A DNA stretch of 64,000 nucleotides from NCBI GenBank assembly GCA_963921825.1, contig OY997591.1, positions 44,351,825-44,415,824 of the forward strand, read 5' to 3'. The position numbers and the translations under genes are program-made. The notes under the pieces are model-generated. The model saw only the letters and a program-made list of their open reading frames with translations. It was not told the origin of the DNA and made no database searches. Below, one piece after another: positions 33,660 to 47,706 of this stretch; the stretch's first letter is position 1; each line of letters starts with the position of its first letter. Source of the DNA: Erodium maritimum (taxonomy: Eukaryota > Streptophyta > Magnoliopsida > Geraniales > Geraniaceae).

Positions 33660-34925
33660 ATGGCTCGTGGCAGACGAGGACGATCAGCCGTGACACGGGG
33701 ACGGGCGCCCGCGCGTGGCAGAAGGGGACGGTCAGCAGGGGCACCAGGACAAATGCCCACCCTCGAGCCCGCCGAGTACGCGGAAGCCCAGGGTACTCTT
33801 GTCGGAGAGGACAGGAGGAGCGACGCGGGACCATCTACGGGCACGCCCAGCATCCCGCCGGTCACAGACCCTCCCACTACGACCGCCCTGGACGAGCTGA
33901 CCAGGACGGTGCAGAGTTTGGTGGCGATCATCGCCAGTAGAGAGTCGGCATCGCCAGCTCCGGAGACAGCAGCTGTTCCAGCAAGGCCCGTTCAGGCCGA
34001 AGGCCATACGGCCCGGACACTGCTGGACTTTCGGAAGCTGGGCATACCCACATTTGTCGGGGAGCCGAACAACGACCTAGCCGAGAGATGGCTGGAGCAG
34101 GTCACGCGGGACCTGGACACCTCAGGCATCGAGGATGGTCGCCGCAGAGTGTCCTTTGCAGCTCATCAGCTGAGGGACAGCGCCTAGCACTGGTGGGGGA
34201 GTGTGAGGGACAGAGTTGGGCACGACTACGGTCTCTTCCAGACGGTCTTTCTGGTGCAGTGTTTTCCCGTGTCGGCTCGGTTGGACCGACATCGGCACTT
34301 CCTGGAACTACAGCAGGATGGGATGTCAGTGGCAGAATATGAGGCCAGATTCACGTCCCTGACCCGATTCGCACCAGAAATGGTGGCCACAGAGCTGAAC
34401 CGTTGCCTGCGGTTCGAAGGGGGGCTGAGGCCGGTGATTCGGGATCGAGTTCTCGCCCTGAGGTTGCGGGAGTACTCAGAGCTCATGGACATGACAGCAA
34501 CAGTGGAGCAGGGTCTCCAAGATGCAGCCAGGACCCGTGAGGTTCGACAACGGCCGACAAGTGTTGCAGGGTCGTCCGAGTTCCGAGATCCGAGGAGACA
34601 GAGGATCACGGGGTTCTTCCGGCCACAGGCTCAGCAGGGCGGAGTGAGACGGATGGGGTCGGTGGCATCAGTGGGGCCAGTCGCTTCAGAGAGACGGTCG
34701 AGATGCTTTGGCTGGGGGCAGCCAGGCCACATGCATCGAGAGTGTCCGATGGGCACGGGGCCGAGATCCGGCGAGGCCAGGTGTTTCCGGTGCGGCCGGG
34801 TTGGGCACTATATTGCAAGGTGCCCTGATCCGATTGAGGCAACGTCAGCGCGGCGACCGCAACAGTCGTATACAGTGCAGTCGCCCAGGGGTCTCCCGCG
34901 TCAGAGTCAGCAATCGAGGTTCTAA
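33660..34925 (+). pseudogene. G3 gag remnant (capsid and two zinc knuckles)
   Basis: Starts MARGRRGRSAVTRGRAPAR, an Arg-rich start common in Tekay gag proteins. It continues with a retrotransposon gag domain (FVGEPNNDLAERWLEQV, then EYEARFTSLTRFAPE and LRFEGGLRP) and two zinc-knuckle-like segments (CFGWGQPGHMHREC and CFRCGRVGHYIARC). The earlier in-frame ATG at 33633 gives a less likely start. Gag would form the virus-like particle. The region is broken. Confidence 0.85.
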
Positions 34926-35024
34926 CAGTCGTCCACGAGCGCGCCAGTTCCGAGACAGCAGAAGAGATCTGGGTATCCAGCAGTCAGTGCGCCGGGTCAG
35001 AGGCAGCAGGCGTCCCAGGGAAGA

Positions 35025-36143
35025 GTGTACGCAGTTACTGTCTCCCGGGCCCCTGGATCCATTACCCACCGCGAGACCATTCAGGGTACGTGTTTATTGT
35101 ATCATTTATGGGCGTTGTTCTTATTTGATACTGGGGCGTCGCACTCGTTTATTTCGTTGAGTTGTGCTAAGAGGTTGGGGCTGAGTTTAGAGCCGTTGAG
35201 TCCACCCCTGTGCCTGGACACCCCAGTTGGGGGTGATGTATTGTTGACTAGGGTCTATCGTGCCTGCGAAATTAGAGTCGCAGACTGTCCTTGCCCAGGT
35301 GACCTTCTCGTGCTGGGAATGACGACCTTTGACGTGATCTTGGAAATGGATTGGCTGGTGAAGTACCCAGCCAATGTCGACTGCTACAGGCGTTGTCTGC
35401 AGTGGAGGAAGTATCGGCTGTGTAGAGCCGAGAGTTACCGCGAGTGGTATGCGAGTTCCCCGAGGTCTTTCCTGAGGAGTTGAGCGGGTTGCCACCGGAA
35501 CGTGAGGTGGAGTTCGGGATTGACCTGGTACCGGGAACGGCAGCGATATCGATGGCGCCTTACAGGTTTGCGTCGGTAGAGTTGACTGAGCTGAAGCGTC
35601 AGCTCGAGAAGCTTCAGGAGAAGGGATTTATCCGTCCGAGCTTCTCGTCGTGGGGAGCACCAGTATTCTTCGTGAAGAAGAAAAGTGGAGAGCTTCGGAT
35701 GTGTATAGATTACCGGAAGCTGAACCGGGTTACGGTGAAGAACTGATTCCCGATGCCGAGGATTGACGACTTGTTCGACCAGTTGAGAGGGTCGACCTGT
35801 TTCTCGAAGATCGATCTGCGATCCGGATATTACCAGTTGCGAGTCCGAGAGGGGGACGTCGCAAAGACTGCATTCCGGACACGCTATAGGCATTACGAGT
35901 TCTTGGTGATGCTGTTTGGACTGGCGAACGCACCTGCAACGTTCATGGATCTGATGAACAGTATATTCCGGCCGTACTTAGATCACTTTGTGGTGGTGTT
36001 CGTAGACGACATCTTGATCTATTCGCAGATCGAGGCGGCACATGAGGTACATCTGAGAACTGTTCTGACCCTGCTACGCACGCATCAGCTCTATGCCAAC
36101 CTGGAGAAGTGCTAGTTTTGGCTCGCTGAGGTGAAATTCCTCG
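35025..36143 (+). pseudogene. G3 pol remnants: protease and first part of reverse transcriptase
   Basis: An aspartic protease segment (FDTGASHSFIS near 35125) is followed by the RT segments [30 protein letters not shown] (about 35700), [12 protein letters not shown] and VDDILIYS (about 36005), ending at Copia C4. The order protease-RT is that of Gypsy elements. Broken. Confidence 0.88.
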
Positions 36144-37831
36144 TGTTGGGTCTCGAGGTAGGGTTGGAGATGAACCAACTCGCAGCGGAAAATCAATGAA
36201 AACCAAGAGACAATTAGAACCATGAAACAACTAACAAAGAATGGATTAACAAGAGAAAAATTCAGCACTAGTTCTTACCAAAACAAGAACACCGGTTAAC
36301 GAATGATTGGCTTGAGTCTCCAAGACGCCTACGTATCCACATGGGAATCAAAGCCACGTAGTTCTTCTCTTTGAGGACTCAAGAACACAAACATGGAGGT
36401 GGAAACTAGCCAAACCCGAAATGGCCATGGAAGAGGGAGAGAAAATGTGTTTCCTATTCTTGTCTTGTGTTTGTTATGTTGAAAAAAGATGACTTAAACA
36501 TAACAAAACCCATACTTGTCCAACTAAAGGCATGGGACAAGTATGGTGTCAAGTAAGGTGTAAATAGGACAAAGTATGGCAAGACAAGATTGGGTTAGGT
36601 GGTGAATCACCAACACCTTAATCCTTGTCTTGCTTACTTAGTACTAATTAATCAAGACTTGATTAATTAGTTCCATGGGCCTTGGTTGCATGGGCCTTTC
36701 ATGGGCCTCTTGGAACATGGCCCGTGGCCATTTCTAACGAGGTCCCGTGATTCGCTCATCGCCTCCAAGCCTTCCATACCGGAAATGTCCAACATTATCC
36801 GACGCGATCAATCCCAAGACTCCAAGCCTTGTCTCGATCCGTAAAGTCCTATTCACGTACGGGCACATGACCCAAAACCCAGTTTTGGTCATGTCCCGAG
36901 ACAACTCCCTTTTGGCCATTCTCCATAAATGTGTCAATGAGTTTCATCCTCCGGTGTGACCCTTAGGTTTATGCATGTCAATAGATCAACGTAAAATCCC
37001 ATTTTACTTGATCCTATTTAAGTGGCAACTAACGAGACTTTAGTATTGCCTGACACTGCATAGCGAATCGACCCTTTCGATTCTAACCTTTCCGTCGTCC
37101 CTGTCATTATCCTTTTATCTCCGATATCCTGATTGAGATAAGGCATAGAGCCGTCATCCTTATTATTCTCAATCACCGTTCCTTGATATGTGAGATGACT
37201 GAAGATATGATACCCAGTATCATGTGCATGGCCATGCTATTCTTTCAGTCACTCTCGATCAAGCGGCCGAGAACCGATATCTTTCTCATACCTCAGTATG
37301 AGGGATAAATCCCTTAGCCGCCTTTCGTGTCACTCATGTAGCCCGTCCCCAAGCCAATCCTGGCCGTTATGGAAGCCCTGTTACGGACAACGTTAGGCTC
37401 AGGTCAAACTCAGTTGTTGACTACATAGCAATCACAAAGACTCCTTGGTCTAAGGATACATGACAAGCTACGACACTGAATATGTTCATGACTTAATCTA
37501 TGGCACATATTCAGGGCGGGTCGTCCAATATCATGTCCCACATGATATCTATGATCAGACTCCGGAATCCCATTCCAATGACTAACAGAACGTAAGCCAT
37601 AAAGAGCCATATTTCATACTAGTCGCTTCTAGTGAAGCTTTGTTGACTAGGGACCCATCGAGTGTGATCTATCTCGATCTATGGTTCTATTCGCATGGTG
37701 GGCATAGATCAGAGCACACATCGATATATTACTCCAACACATAAGTAATATAAAGCCGCTTTAATTTTATTGCTAACGATGATATATACATTTGGACATT
37801 TAGGATTGAACTACGGGCACTAAGACTAACA
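36144..37831 (-). repeat. C4 3' LTR
   Basis: 1688 bp, from tgttgggtctcgagg to taagactaaca, followed by the rc purine tract. Confidence 0.96.
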
Positions 37832-37982
37832 ATCTCCCACTTGCCCTAGTTCCAATCTAAACTCCAATATGTCCCCATCGACTTTACATGTCTAACATGT
37901 TCAGGCAGTGACACTGCCTTAGTCAAAGGGTTGGCTATGTTATCATCTGTTGCAATATCGGTTATCTTCACTTCACCTCAGT

Positions 37983-40900
37983 TCAGTATTTATCTGATGA
38001 GGTGGATACGCCGCAGTACATGTTTGGATTTGTTATGCGATCTAGGCTTTTAGCTTGCGCAATGTCCCTTGTGTTGTCGCAAAATGGATTCACCGGACTG
38101 GATGGGTTTTTAATTACACCCAGCCCTGCCATGAATTTCCAAATCCATATAGCCTCCTTAGCTGCCTCTGCAGCATCCATGTACTTGGCCTCTGTCGTAG
38201 ATTCGGCAATGGTATCTTTCTTTACGCTTTCCCAGCTAAAGCTCTGCCATTCAGCGTAAACACATATCCTGATTGACTTCTAAAGTCATCTGGATTTGTC
38301 TTGGAAAACTAGCGTCTACTCATCCTTCGACGACTAGTTCAGCATCATCTTTCCCCCGGGTTAGAATGATGTCTACTGGTACAACATAAGGCTTACGAGA
38401 CGTCTGGTCTCATACATGTCATGGCATATATGATCGATCCTGCCCCCAGGCGCATAGGATTCTCATCATCCTTTTCAGCTCATCAGGTGTCTTAGGACAC
38501 TGAGTCTTGCTGAGATGAATGCCATGACTAGTAGGTAAAAGTCCTTTCTTTGAATCGAGCATTAAGAACCTACTCAATGCCTTGTTCACATAGGTTCCCT
38601 GACTTAAATCCAAGACCCTCTTGGTGCGATCTCTACATATCTTAATCCTTAAGATATGAGAAGCATCGCCTAAGTCCTTTATGTAAAAACACTTCCTCAA
38701 CCAAGCTTTAGTCTCGTGCAAGGTCGGGATGTCGTTTTCAATGAGAACCAGAAAGGTAATATTGCTCCCACTAGCCTTCTTATAAACGCAAGATTCATCC
38801 TCGTTCTTGATTAAGCCAAATCCAATTACAGCTTCATCAAAACGAAGGATCCAACTCTGAGAAGTTCGTTTCAATCCATAAATGGATTTCAACAACTTAT
38901 AAATCTTTCCTTTATTCTTCGGATCGTCAAAACCTTTGGGCCGAGACATACAAACGTACTCAGTCAAATTTCAATTTAGGAAAGCGGTTTTGACATCCAC
39001 TTGCCATATCTCGTAATTATGATACGCAGTTATGTCAAGAAGAATTTGGATCGATTTTGACCATAGCCACTAAGGAGAAGGTTTCCTCATAGTCAATCCA
39101 TTGGATCTGCCTATAACCTTTCGCCACCAGTTGAGCTTTGTAGGTCAGAGGGTTGCCGTCCATGTCCATCTTCACCTTGAAGATCCATTTGCATCCTATG
39201 GTCCTCACACCATTGATGGGATCAACCGGTTCCCAGACTCGGTTGTCCGACATGGATTGCATTTCCTCCCTCATGGCTCCCAGCCATAACTCGGAGTTGG
39301 GCCCATCCATGACTTCCTGAAAGGTGGCTGGATCATCGTGATCCACCATGACTTCATTGTCACCTCCGGATACCATATCTTGGAGGTGGAAGATTGATCC
39401 TTTCAAATCGCCTTGGACCTTCCGGAATTGTAACAGGAATTGGTTCTTACTCTACGACAATCTCTGGCTCCTTTCTACTGGGTTGCCAATTGGTTTAGAC
39501 AGATCTGTACCATCCTGAATTTCTTCGAGATGCACAGTCCTCCCAATGACGTCTTTGGAAACAAAACTTCTTTTCCACAAAGACCCCACCCCAAGCGACG
39601 AACACCATGTTCTCACTGGGATTGTAGAAATAGTATCCCCTTGTTGCTTTGGGATACCACACGAAGGTGCATATCTCAGATCTTGGTTCGAGCTTAGTCG
39701 AAACCAAATGTTTCACATAAGCCTCGCAACCACAAATCTTTAGGAAGGACAAAGCGGGCATCATCCCGTACCATTTTTAAAATGGTGTCCCTTCCACACC
39801 CTTCGTCGAAGCCCGATTCACTATGAATGCGGTCGTCTCTAGAGCATAATCCCAGAAAGAGATTGGGAGATCAGTCCAACTAATAATGGAACGGATCATT
39901 GTCTAACAATGTCCGATTTCTCCGTTTGGCTACACCTTTCATCTACAGTGTCCCAGGAGGAGTCCATTCCAAAAGGATCCCATTCTCTTTTAGATGATCT
40001 AATAACTCTGTGGTCAAGTATAGTCCACCTCGATCCAATCGAAGTGCCTTAATACCTTTGTCGAGCTGGTTTTCTACTTTAGTCTTAAACTCTTTGAATT
40101 TATCAAAAGCTTCAGACTTATGTCTCAGCGAATAGACATAACCATATTTACTGTAATCATCAGTAAATGTGATAAAGTAGCTAAAACCCCTCCTGGCAAG
40201 TGAACTTATTGGTCTACACACATTCGAGTGTATCAGCCCCAATAATTCACCCGCCCTTTCATCGCGATCGATAAAAGGGCACTTTAGTCATTTTGCCCAT
40301 CAAACAAACCTTGCACCTATCTATCGAATGGAATTCGAATGAACCTGAAAGCCCGCACTTCTGAAGTGCTGATAGGCGCTTCTTGTTTATGCGACCCAAA
40401 TGACAGTACCATAACAGAGTTAGGTTTAAATCGTTGGATTTAGACCTCTTGGTATTAACGGAATATATAGAACTTGAGGCATTGTTACCCATATCTAATA
40501 TGTACAATCCTCCAACCATGTCAGTACTGGTATAAAACATATCATTGCATAGAACATTGAAAACTCCATTTCCAATATTAACATTATATCCTTCCTTGTC
40601 AAACACGGATACAGATATAATATTCCTACTAAAAGTAGGTATGCAATATACATTATACAATACTAAGACAAGGCCTCTTGGCAAAGCAAGACTCATGGAT
40701 CCTACAGTAGTTGCCACAACTCTGAGGTCCATTTCGTGCTTTCCAAATCTCTCCTACTTTCAGCCACCATATATTAGTGCATGTGTGAGATTCAGTCATG
40801 GTATCTAATACCCATGAATCTTTGGAAGTAGAGAGATGTAGCTCTATAGAGTTAATACCGATTGAAGGCACGGTCCCACCGCCCTTCCTTAGATCATCCA

Positions 40901-41361
40901 GGTTTCCTGATGAAGGCGCAGTCTTACTGCCCTTCTTCAGATCATCCAGGCTATTTGATGAAGGCGTAGTCCCACTGCCCTTCTTCAGATCAGCCGTGAA
41001 CTTCCTGTAATCCCGGTTCCAATGACCAGGCTGTTGGCAGTAGAAGCAGACATTCTCAGATGTCTCATCTTTCCTGCCAAGTGCGCATGGGCCCCGCCCT
41101 TGCCACTTCCAATTCCCTTGTTGACCATCAGAATATCCTTGGATCCCAGATCCCTGATATATTCTTCTCAGCAATTAATAACACTTCATGTAACTCTGAT
41201 ATGGTCTTAGAGACAGCCTTGTCAAGGACATATTCTTTGCGTTCAGACTTGAGGACTATCCTCAAAATTCTGTACCAGTCCAAATAGTTTGTCCCATTTA
41301 GCTTGACCCTGTCAAGAATGGTTTTTAATGACAAACTATTAGTGTTCGCTGAATTTGCCAT
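37983..41361 (-). pseudogene. C4 gag-pol remnants
   Basis: From right to left: gag start (41361), zinc knuckle CFYCQQPGHWNRD (about 41050), gag-pre-integrase (about 40400), integrase core (about 40240-39943), RT (DPKNKGKIYKLLKSIYGLKR, about 38967-38419) and RNase H (about 38260-37983). The content is that of C3 and C6. Broken. Confidence 0.9.
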
Positions 41362-42113
41362 TTGATCTACAACAGATAAAATTCAATCAGTAAACTGAAT
41401 AAATTTTATGAAGATCAAGCTTAAACACCAACAATCGATTCTAAACCTTTAGAATCTGAAACCAAGATCCTTGATTCACTCGATTAAGCTGAACTAATGC
41501 TCACCACTTAATCGAGCTATGTAGGTAGGACTCCATCCAATCACATCCAATGTGACTCTTGGCTAGGGTATGTACTTATGTACACGACTTACCCTATCTG
41601 TTACCCTAGCTCAACCTCAGGCTGAGAATCGTAGTCGGGTCCACCAATTTTCAACTATGGCTCGTCACTATGTAGGTGCTCCGCTAATGCGCACGACACC
41701 CACATATGTCGTCCAAACCTACTACCCCGCTTCCCCATGGATGCTCCGCTAATGCGCACGACACCCATAGGACGGGGAGGTAGTAAGGTGTTGATGATTG
41801 GGAGGTATCGGACATGACCCGCTTTTACTTGTCCAGTTGTGTTCAAAACTTTGGCACATCCTAGATGCGATGAGCACATCAACTACATTCCAAATGCAAT
41901 GATGCCTCAAATTACATCCAATGTAATTCTTCCTTTAAACCCGTCAACTACATCCAATGCAATGACGGTTCTAAGGGTTCACACACAAGGATTAAAATTC
42001 CAATTTTATCTTTGCATGTGAGGTGATATGCTCGGTAAATAAAGTTAAGCATGCAATTCTAAAACACATAGAATTAATCATGCATAAACTAAACCAAGCA
42101 TAAAGCGATAAAT

Positions 42114-42401
42114 GTGCACATAATAGCCCCCTAAACTAACTCCCACTAGCTTCTTGAGCTCCACCGACTCCAAGCCGATGCCAACACCCGAAAAGCCACC
42201 AAATGACCTTTTCGCCCTTTCTTCATCTTGAGTAAAATATTACAATTTAATACACGACTCGCAGGTCGGGAATAAATAAATATTACAAACAAGTGGTTCG
42301 ACGACCACACATTGAAAGAATAATTACACGCTAACTCTAACGGCTCGCAGGCCGTGAAAAGCGATAAATAATTAAATCGAGCTCGGGGCTATTATGTACA
42401 C
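42114..42401 (-). promoter_or_regulatory. Copia leader RNA domain (C4 copy)
   Basis: The same 288-nt domain as at 9805-10092. Outer strands are at 42385-42401 and 42114-42130, hairpins at 42340-42355, 42293-42308 and 42255-42268. Confidence 0.7.
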
Positions 42402-42917
42402 CATGCCAACATCACATCACACATCGTGTTATCAAACAAGCATGTTATCAAACATCATGTGATTTTCCGGTTTTAATTAATAGCCAAGTTTCGAAATTTT
42501 TTGATGCTCGGTTTATCGAAACCGTTCAAAAATGAAACTTTTGAACATTTGATCTTCGAGTTCGTCATGACGGTTCCAAACTCGTCATAACTAACAAAAC
42601 GGTTTAGCCTTGGCATATCAACCATCCAATGGTCATGCTTGGCCTAGCTCCGTCCAACGGAGCCCCGTTCGGTCCCGGTTTCGGCTCCCCGAGAGTCCCG
42701 CTCCCGAGACCCGAAAAATCAAATTTTTTTCAAAATTTCCAGATTTGAAATAATTTTCAAAAATTCATTTTACATGCATTAAATCCATAAACAAGAATTT
42801 AAAACATGTTATCAAACAATTTAGCAAAACAACATGCCAAAAACGAAACTTTCAAGCAAAACCGAAACTATGAACACCGTCTTGTGAATCCCGAAGGTAG
42901 CACGGCTCTGATACCAC

Positions 42918-44605
42918 TGTTGGGTCTCGAGGTAGGGTTGGAGATGAACCAACTCGCAGCGGAAAATCAATGAAAACCAAGAGACAATTAGAACCATGAA
43001 ACAACTAACAAAGAATGGATTAACAAGAGAAAAATTCAGCACTAGTTCTTACCAAAACAAGAACACCGGTTAACGAATGATTGGCTTGAGTCTCCAAGAC
43101 GCCTACGTATCCACATGGGAATCAAAGCCACGTAGTTCTTCTCTTTGAGGACTCAAGAACACAAACATGGAGGTGGAAACTAGCCAAACCCGAAATGGCC
43201 ATGGAAGAGGGAGAGAAAATGTGTTTCCTATTCTTGTCTTGTGTTTGTTATGTTGAAAAAAGATGACTTAAACATAACAAAACCCATACTTGTCCAACTA
43301 AAGGCATGGGACAAGTATGGTGTCAAGTAAGGTGTAAATAGGACAAAGTATGGCAAGACAAGATTGGGTTAGGTGGTGAATCACCAACACCTTAATCCTT
43401 GTCTTGCTTACTTAGTACTAATTAATCAAGACTTGATTAATTAGTTCCATGGGCCTTGGTTGCATGGGCCTTTCATGGGCCTCTTGGAACATGGCCCATG
43501 GCCATTTCTAACGAGGTCCCGTGATTCGCTCATCGCCTCCAAGCCTTCCATACCGGAAATGTCCAACATTATCCGACGCGATCAATCCCAAGACTCCAAG
43601 CCTTGTCTCGATCCGTAAAGTCCTATTCACGTACGGGCACATGACCCAAAACCCAGTTTTGGTCATGTCCCGAGACAACTCCCTTTTGGCCATTCTCCAT
43701 AAATGTGTCAATGAGTTTCATCCTCCGGTGTGACCCTTAGGTTTATGCATGTCAATAGATCAACGTAAAATCCCATTTTACTTGATCCTATTTAAGTGGC
43801 AACTAACGAGACTTTAGTATTGCCTGACACTGCATAGCGAATCGACCCTGTCGATTCTAACCTTTCCGTCGTCCCTGTCATTATCCTTTTATCTCCGATA
43901 TCCTGATTGAGATAAGGCATAGAGCCGTCATCCTTATTATTCTCAATCACCGTTCCTTGATATGTGAGATGACTGAAGATATGATACCCAGTATCATGTG
44001 CATGGCCATGCTATTCTTTCAGTCACTCTCGATCAAGCGGCCGAGAACCGATATCTTTCTCATACCTCAGTATGAGGGATAAATCCCTTAGCCGCCTTTC
44101 GTGTCACTCATGTAGCCCGTCCCCAAGCCAATCCTGGCCGTTATGGAAGCCCTGTTACGGACAACGTTAGGCTCAGGTCAAACTCAGTTGTTGACTACAT
44201 AGCAATCACAAAGACTCCTTGGTCTAAGGATACATGACAAGCTACGACACTGAATATGTTCATGACTTAATCTATGGCACATATTCAGGGCGGGTCGTCC
44301 AATATCATGTCCCACATGATATCTATGATCAGACTCCGGAATCCCATTCCAATGACTAACAGAACGTAAGCCATAAAGAGCCATATTTCATACTAGTCGC
44401 TTCTAGTGAAGCTTTGTTGACTAGGGACCCATCGAGTGTGATCTATCTCGATCTATGGTTCTATTCGCATGGTGGGCATAGATCAGAGCACACATCGATA
44501 TATTACTCCAACACATAAGTAATATAAAGCCGCTTTAATTTTATTGCTAACGATGATATATACATTTGGACATTTAGGATTGAACTACGGGCACTAAGAC
44601 TAACA
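42918..44605 (-). repeat. C4 5' LTR
   Basis: 1688 bp, next to the primer site at 42904-42916, and nearly identical to 36144-37831. Confidence 0.96.
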
Positions 44606-44610
44606 CCTCG

Positions 44611-46455
44611 GTCACATTGTATCCCGTGACGGTATACTGGTCGATCCGTCGAAGATCGACGCGGTTTCGAAGTGGGCACGGCCCACGAGTGTCTTCGAGA
44701 TCTGCAGCTTTCTGGGGTTGGCAGGCTATTATCGGCGATTTGTCCAGGACTTTGCGCGACTAGCCGCGCCGATGACTCTGTTGACGCGCAAGGGAGTCGG
44801 ATTTGTGTGTACAGAGGATTGTGAACGTGCGTTCAAGGAGTTGAAGACTCGACTGACTACCGCTCCAGTATTGGTAGTGCCAGAGCGAGGGATCGGGTAT
44901 GAGGTCTACTGTGATGTGTCCGGTGAAGGACTGGGCTGTGAACTATTGCAGTTGGGTAGAGTTGTCGCTTATGGCTCCAGGCAGTTGAAGACACACGAGC
45001 GCAACTATCCCACCCATGACTTGGAGCTAGCAGCAGTCGTGTTCGCGCTAAAAGGCTAGCGGTATTATCTGTATGGCGAGGGATATCAGGTGTTTTCGTA
45101 CCACAAGAGCCTCAAGTACATCTTTTCCCAACGAGACCTGAACATGCGCCAGCGGAGATGGATGGAGCTACTTGAGGAGTACGACTTTGAGCTACACTAC
45201 CATCCGGGTAAGGCGAACGTGGTCGCCGACGCCTTGAGTAGGAAGTCGGTTCCGAGTATTGCTAGCATATCAGTCCGAGAGTGGGACATGATGGGGGAAC
45301 TGAGCACGTTCGGGGCTTGAGCTAGAGGAGTTTACTGGTGGTGTGGCCACGTGCTCCTTGGTGGCTCAGCCCTCACTACTTGCCTGAGTGTTGGAGGCGC
45401 AGTCAGAGGACGTCGAGACGTCGGAGATCCGAGAGAGGGTCGCCAACGGTAACGAGGTGGTAGGCTAGGAGATCAGTGCAGATTGGGGACCACGGTATCG
45501 AGGAGGGTTTTTCGTGTCGGGTAACTGTAGGGACGACGTGTTGCGAGAGTCACATCATTCGCGTCTTACAGTGCACCCGGGTGGCACCAATATGTACCGC
45601 GACATCAGGCGGCACTTCTGGTGGAGCGGGATGCGGAGAGCGGTCGCAGAATTTGTATCGAGGTGCCTCGTCTGTCAGCAGGTGAAGGCCGAACATCAGC
45701 GTCCCACCGGATTGTTGCAGCCACTGCCGATTGCCCAGTGGAAGTGGGAGCATATCACGATGGACTTCGTGTGTGGACTACCGAGATCGCCGAAGGGACA
45801 CGACACCGTATGGGTAGTAGTCGATCGGTTGACCAAGTCGGCCCATTTCCTGGCTATGAGGATGACTGATCTGGTCGACAAGTTGAGCAGCCTGTACATT
45901 CAGGAGATAGTGCGTCTACATGGGGTCCCTGTGTCGATAGTGTCTGATAGGGATCCTCGTTTCACGTCCAGATTTTGGCCGAGTCTGCAGACCGCGTTGG
46001 GGACCGAGGTCCTACTCAGTACAGCACACCATCCCCAGACAGACGGTCAGTCCGAGCGCACTATTCAGATCTTGGAAGACATGTTGCGGGCATGTGTGCT
46101 GGACTTCAGGGGATCATGGGAGACCCACTTGCCGTTGGTCGAGTTCGCCTACAACAACAACTTCCAGGCCAGTATTGGGATGGCACCGTTTGAAGCGTTG
46201 TATGGGAGGCCGTGTCGATCGCCAGTGTGTTGGGCAGAGGTGGGGCACAAGGGTCTGTTGGGGCCAGATCTTGTCAGAGAGATGACAGAGAAGGTCGCGT
46301 TGATACGCGAGCGGTTGAAGACCGCACAGAGTCGGCAGAAGAGCTATGCCGACAGACGACGTCGACATCTTGAGTTCCCAGTCGGGGATCACGTGTTCCT
46401 GAAGGTGAGCCCGAGGAAGGGACTGGTACGGTTCAGACGCAGCGGGGGCATGTAG
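44611..46455 (+). pseudogene. G3 pol remnants: RNase H and integrase
   Basis: Resumes after C4 with the end of RT ([20 protein letters not shown], about 44709-44770), RNase H ([20 protein letters not shown], then [20 protein letters not shown] and [13 protein letters not shown], to about 45245), an H2C2 zinc-binding segment (about 45560-45680) and integrase core (MDFVCGLPRSPKGHDTVWVV, VSDRDPRFTSRFW, GQSERTIQ, about 45750-46075). This is the Gypsy gene order. Broken. Confidence 0.9.
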
Positions 46456-46484
46456 CCCCGCGGTACATTGGCCTTTTCGAGATC

Positions 46485-46852
46485 TTGAGCAGAGTGGGAG
46501 CAGTGGCCTATCGTTTTGCGTTACCACCGCAACTTGGGAGAGTTCATAACGTCTTCCACGTGTCCCAGTTGCGGCAGTACAATGCGGACCCCTCCCACGT
46601 CATTGAGTGGGTAGATATCGAGGTGGTTGACGATGTCTCCTATAAGGAGCAGCCTGTTCGGATCATGGACACACGGGAGCAGTACCTGCCTGGCAAGGTT
46701 ATCCGCCTGGTACGGGTGCAGTGGAGGCATCACAGGGCTGAGTCGAATTGGGAACGCGAGGACGAGGTTCGCGCGAAGTGCCCCGACTCGTTCGACTCCC
46801 GAGGTACGTCTGTATTAAATTTCGTGGACGAAATTCCTTTAAAGTGGTAGAT
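46485..46852 (+). pseudogene. G3 integrase tail with chromodomain-like segment and polypurine region
   Basis: YRFALPPQLGRVHNVFHVSQ is followed by VQWRHHRAESNWEREDEVRA, the form seen at the C-terminus of Tekay/Del integrases, where a chromodomain is thought to direct insertion to heterochromatin. A short purine stretch (aaagtggtaga) precedes the 3' LTR at 46853. Confidence 0.85.
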
Positions 46853-47706
46853 TGTAAGAACCACTCCCGGTCAACGCTAGTCAAATCGGCGAAAAAAAGG
46901 AAAATTTAAAAATTTTAGACAGACACTTAAATGAACCTAAATTTGACCCCGAGGGTCATACCGGACTTAAGTTGACCACGATATCGACCAAAGCGAGTTC
47001 CGGGGGACTCAGGGCAACTTTCTGACCAATTTGGGAAATGTTGACTTTTCGCTGGAAAAGTCAACCGAGCGACGTTTTGGTCCATTCGAGGTCCGTTTTG
47101 GATCCAAAAAGCTTAGTCGTCGTCGCAGCGGTCTTAGTTGAGCCGTTTCCTTGTAGCCCGTGAAGTTTCCTAATTTCTTCGAAAAAGTGCCCGTTCGGGG
47201 CCTGAAACAGCCGAATTTCACGAATCTGATTGGAAAATATCTAGGGGATATTTTCCACAAGGTGTGGGACCCACTTGCCACATATCAAATATGTGGTGGT
47301 GTTAGGTATTTTTGAAACAAGACAAAGATGAGAGGTTGGAGGGGGTTCGGCCTTAGTGTGAAAAAGTGGGGTTTTTGGAGAGAAAGTAGATAGAAGGAAG
47401 AGAGAAGAAGGTTGGGGGTTTTGCCACTATTCTCGACGATGAAACCGATAGATCATCTCAACGTTCAAGGAATCGAGTTCCCATCGACATTCTCTACGGT
47501 GAGCATCTAACCGATTTTCGTTTTGTTAAGTTTGAAAGTTAGGGTTTGGGTTAAATCTAGTGATTTGTGGTTGAGTTGAGGTGTGGGGTTCGTGGGAGGT
47601 TCTTTGGAGCGAAAGGATGATCGTTTTCCAGTGACCGGAGGCTCGGGGGAGCTCCAGCCACCGTGCACGATGGCTGGCCGGAGCTAGGACCGGCCACCAC
47701 CATGGT
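46853..47706 (+). repeat. G3 3' LTR, first arm
   Basis: Begins tgtaagaaccactcccgg and follows the 5' LTR to caccatggt, where G4 is inserted (TSD atggt, 47702-47706). Confidence 0.95.

Larger units (their letters stand above)
36144..44605 (-). mobile_element. Copia element C4, full length, very young, TSD cctcg
   Basis: An 8462-bp minus-strand element inside G3 RT. Parts: 3' LTR 36144-37831 and 5' LTR 42918-44605 (both 1688 bp), internal 37832-42917. cctcg flanks both ends (36139-36143, 44606-44610). I see about two differences between the LTRs, so insertion was very recent. Its ends and layout look whole, but its coding region has about ten breaks, in the same pattern as C3 and C6. Confidence 0.96.

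Noticed and set aside
33536-34007. Several overlapping open frames around Gypsy gag on both strands
   Set aside because: G+C-rich coding DNA leaves other frames open. Only the frame from 33660 shows gag features.
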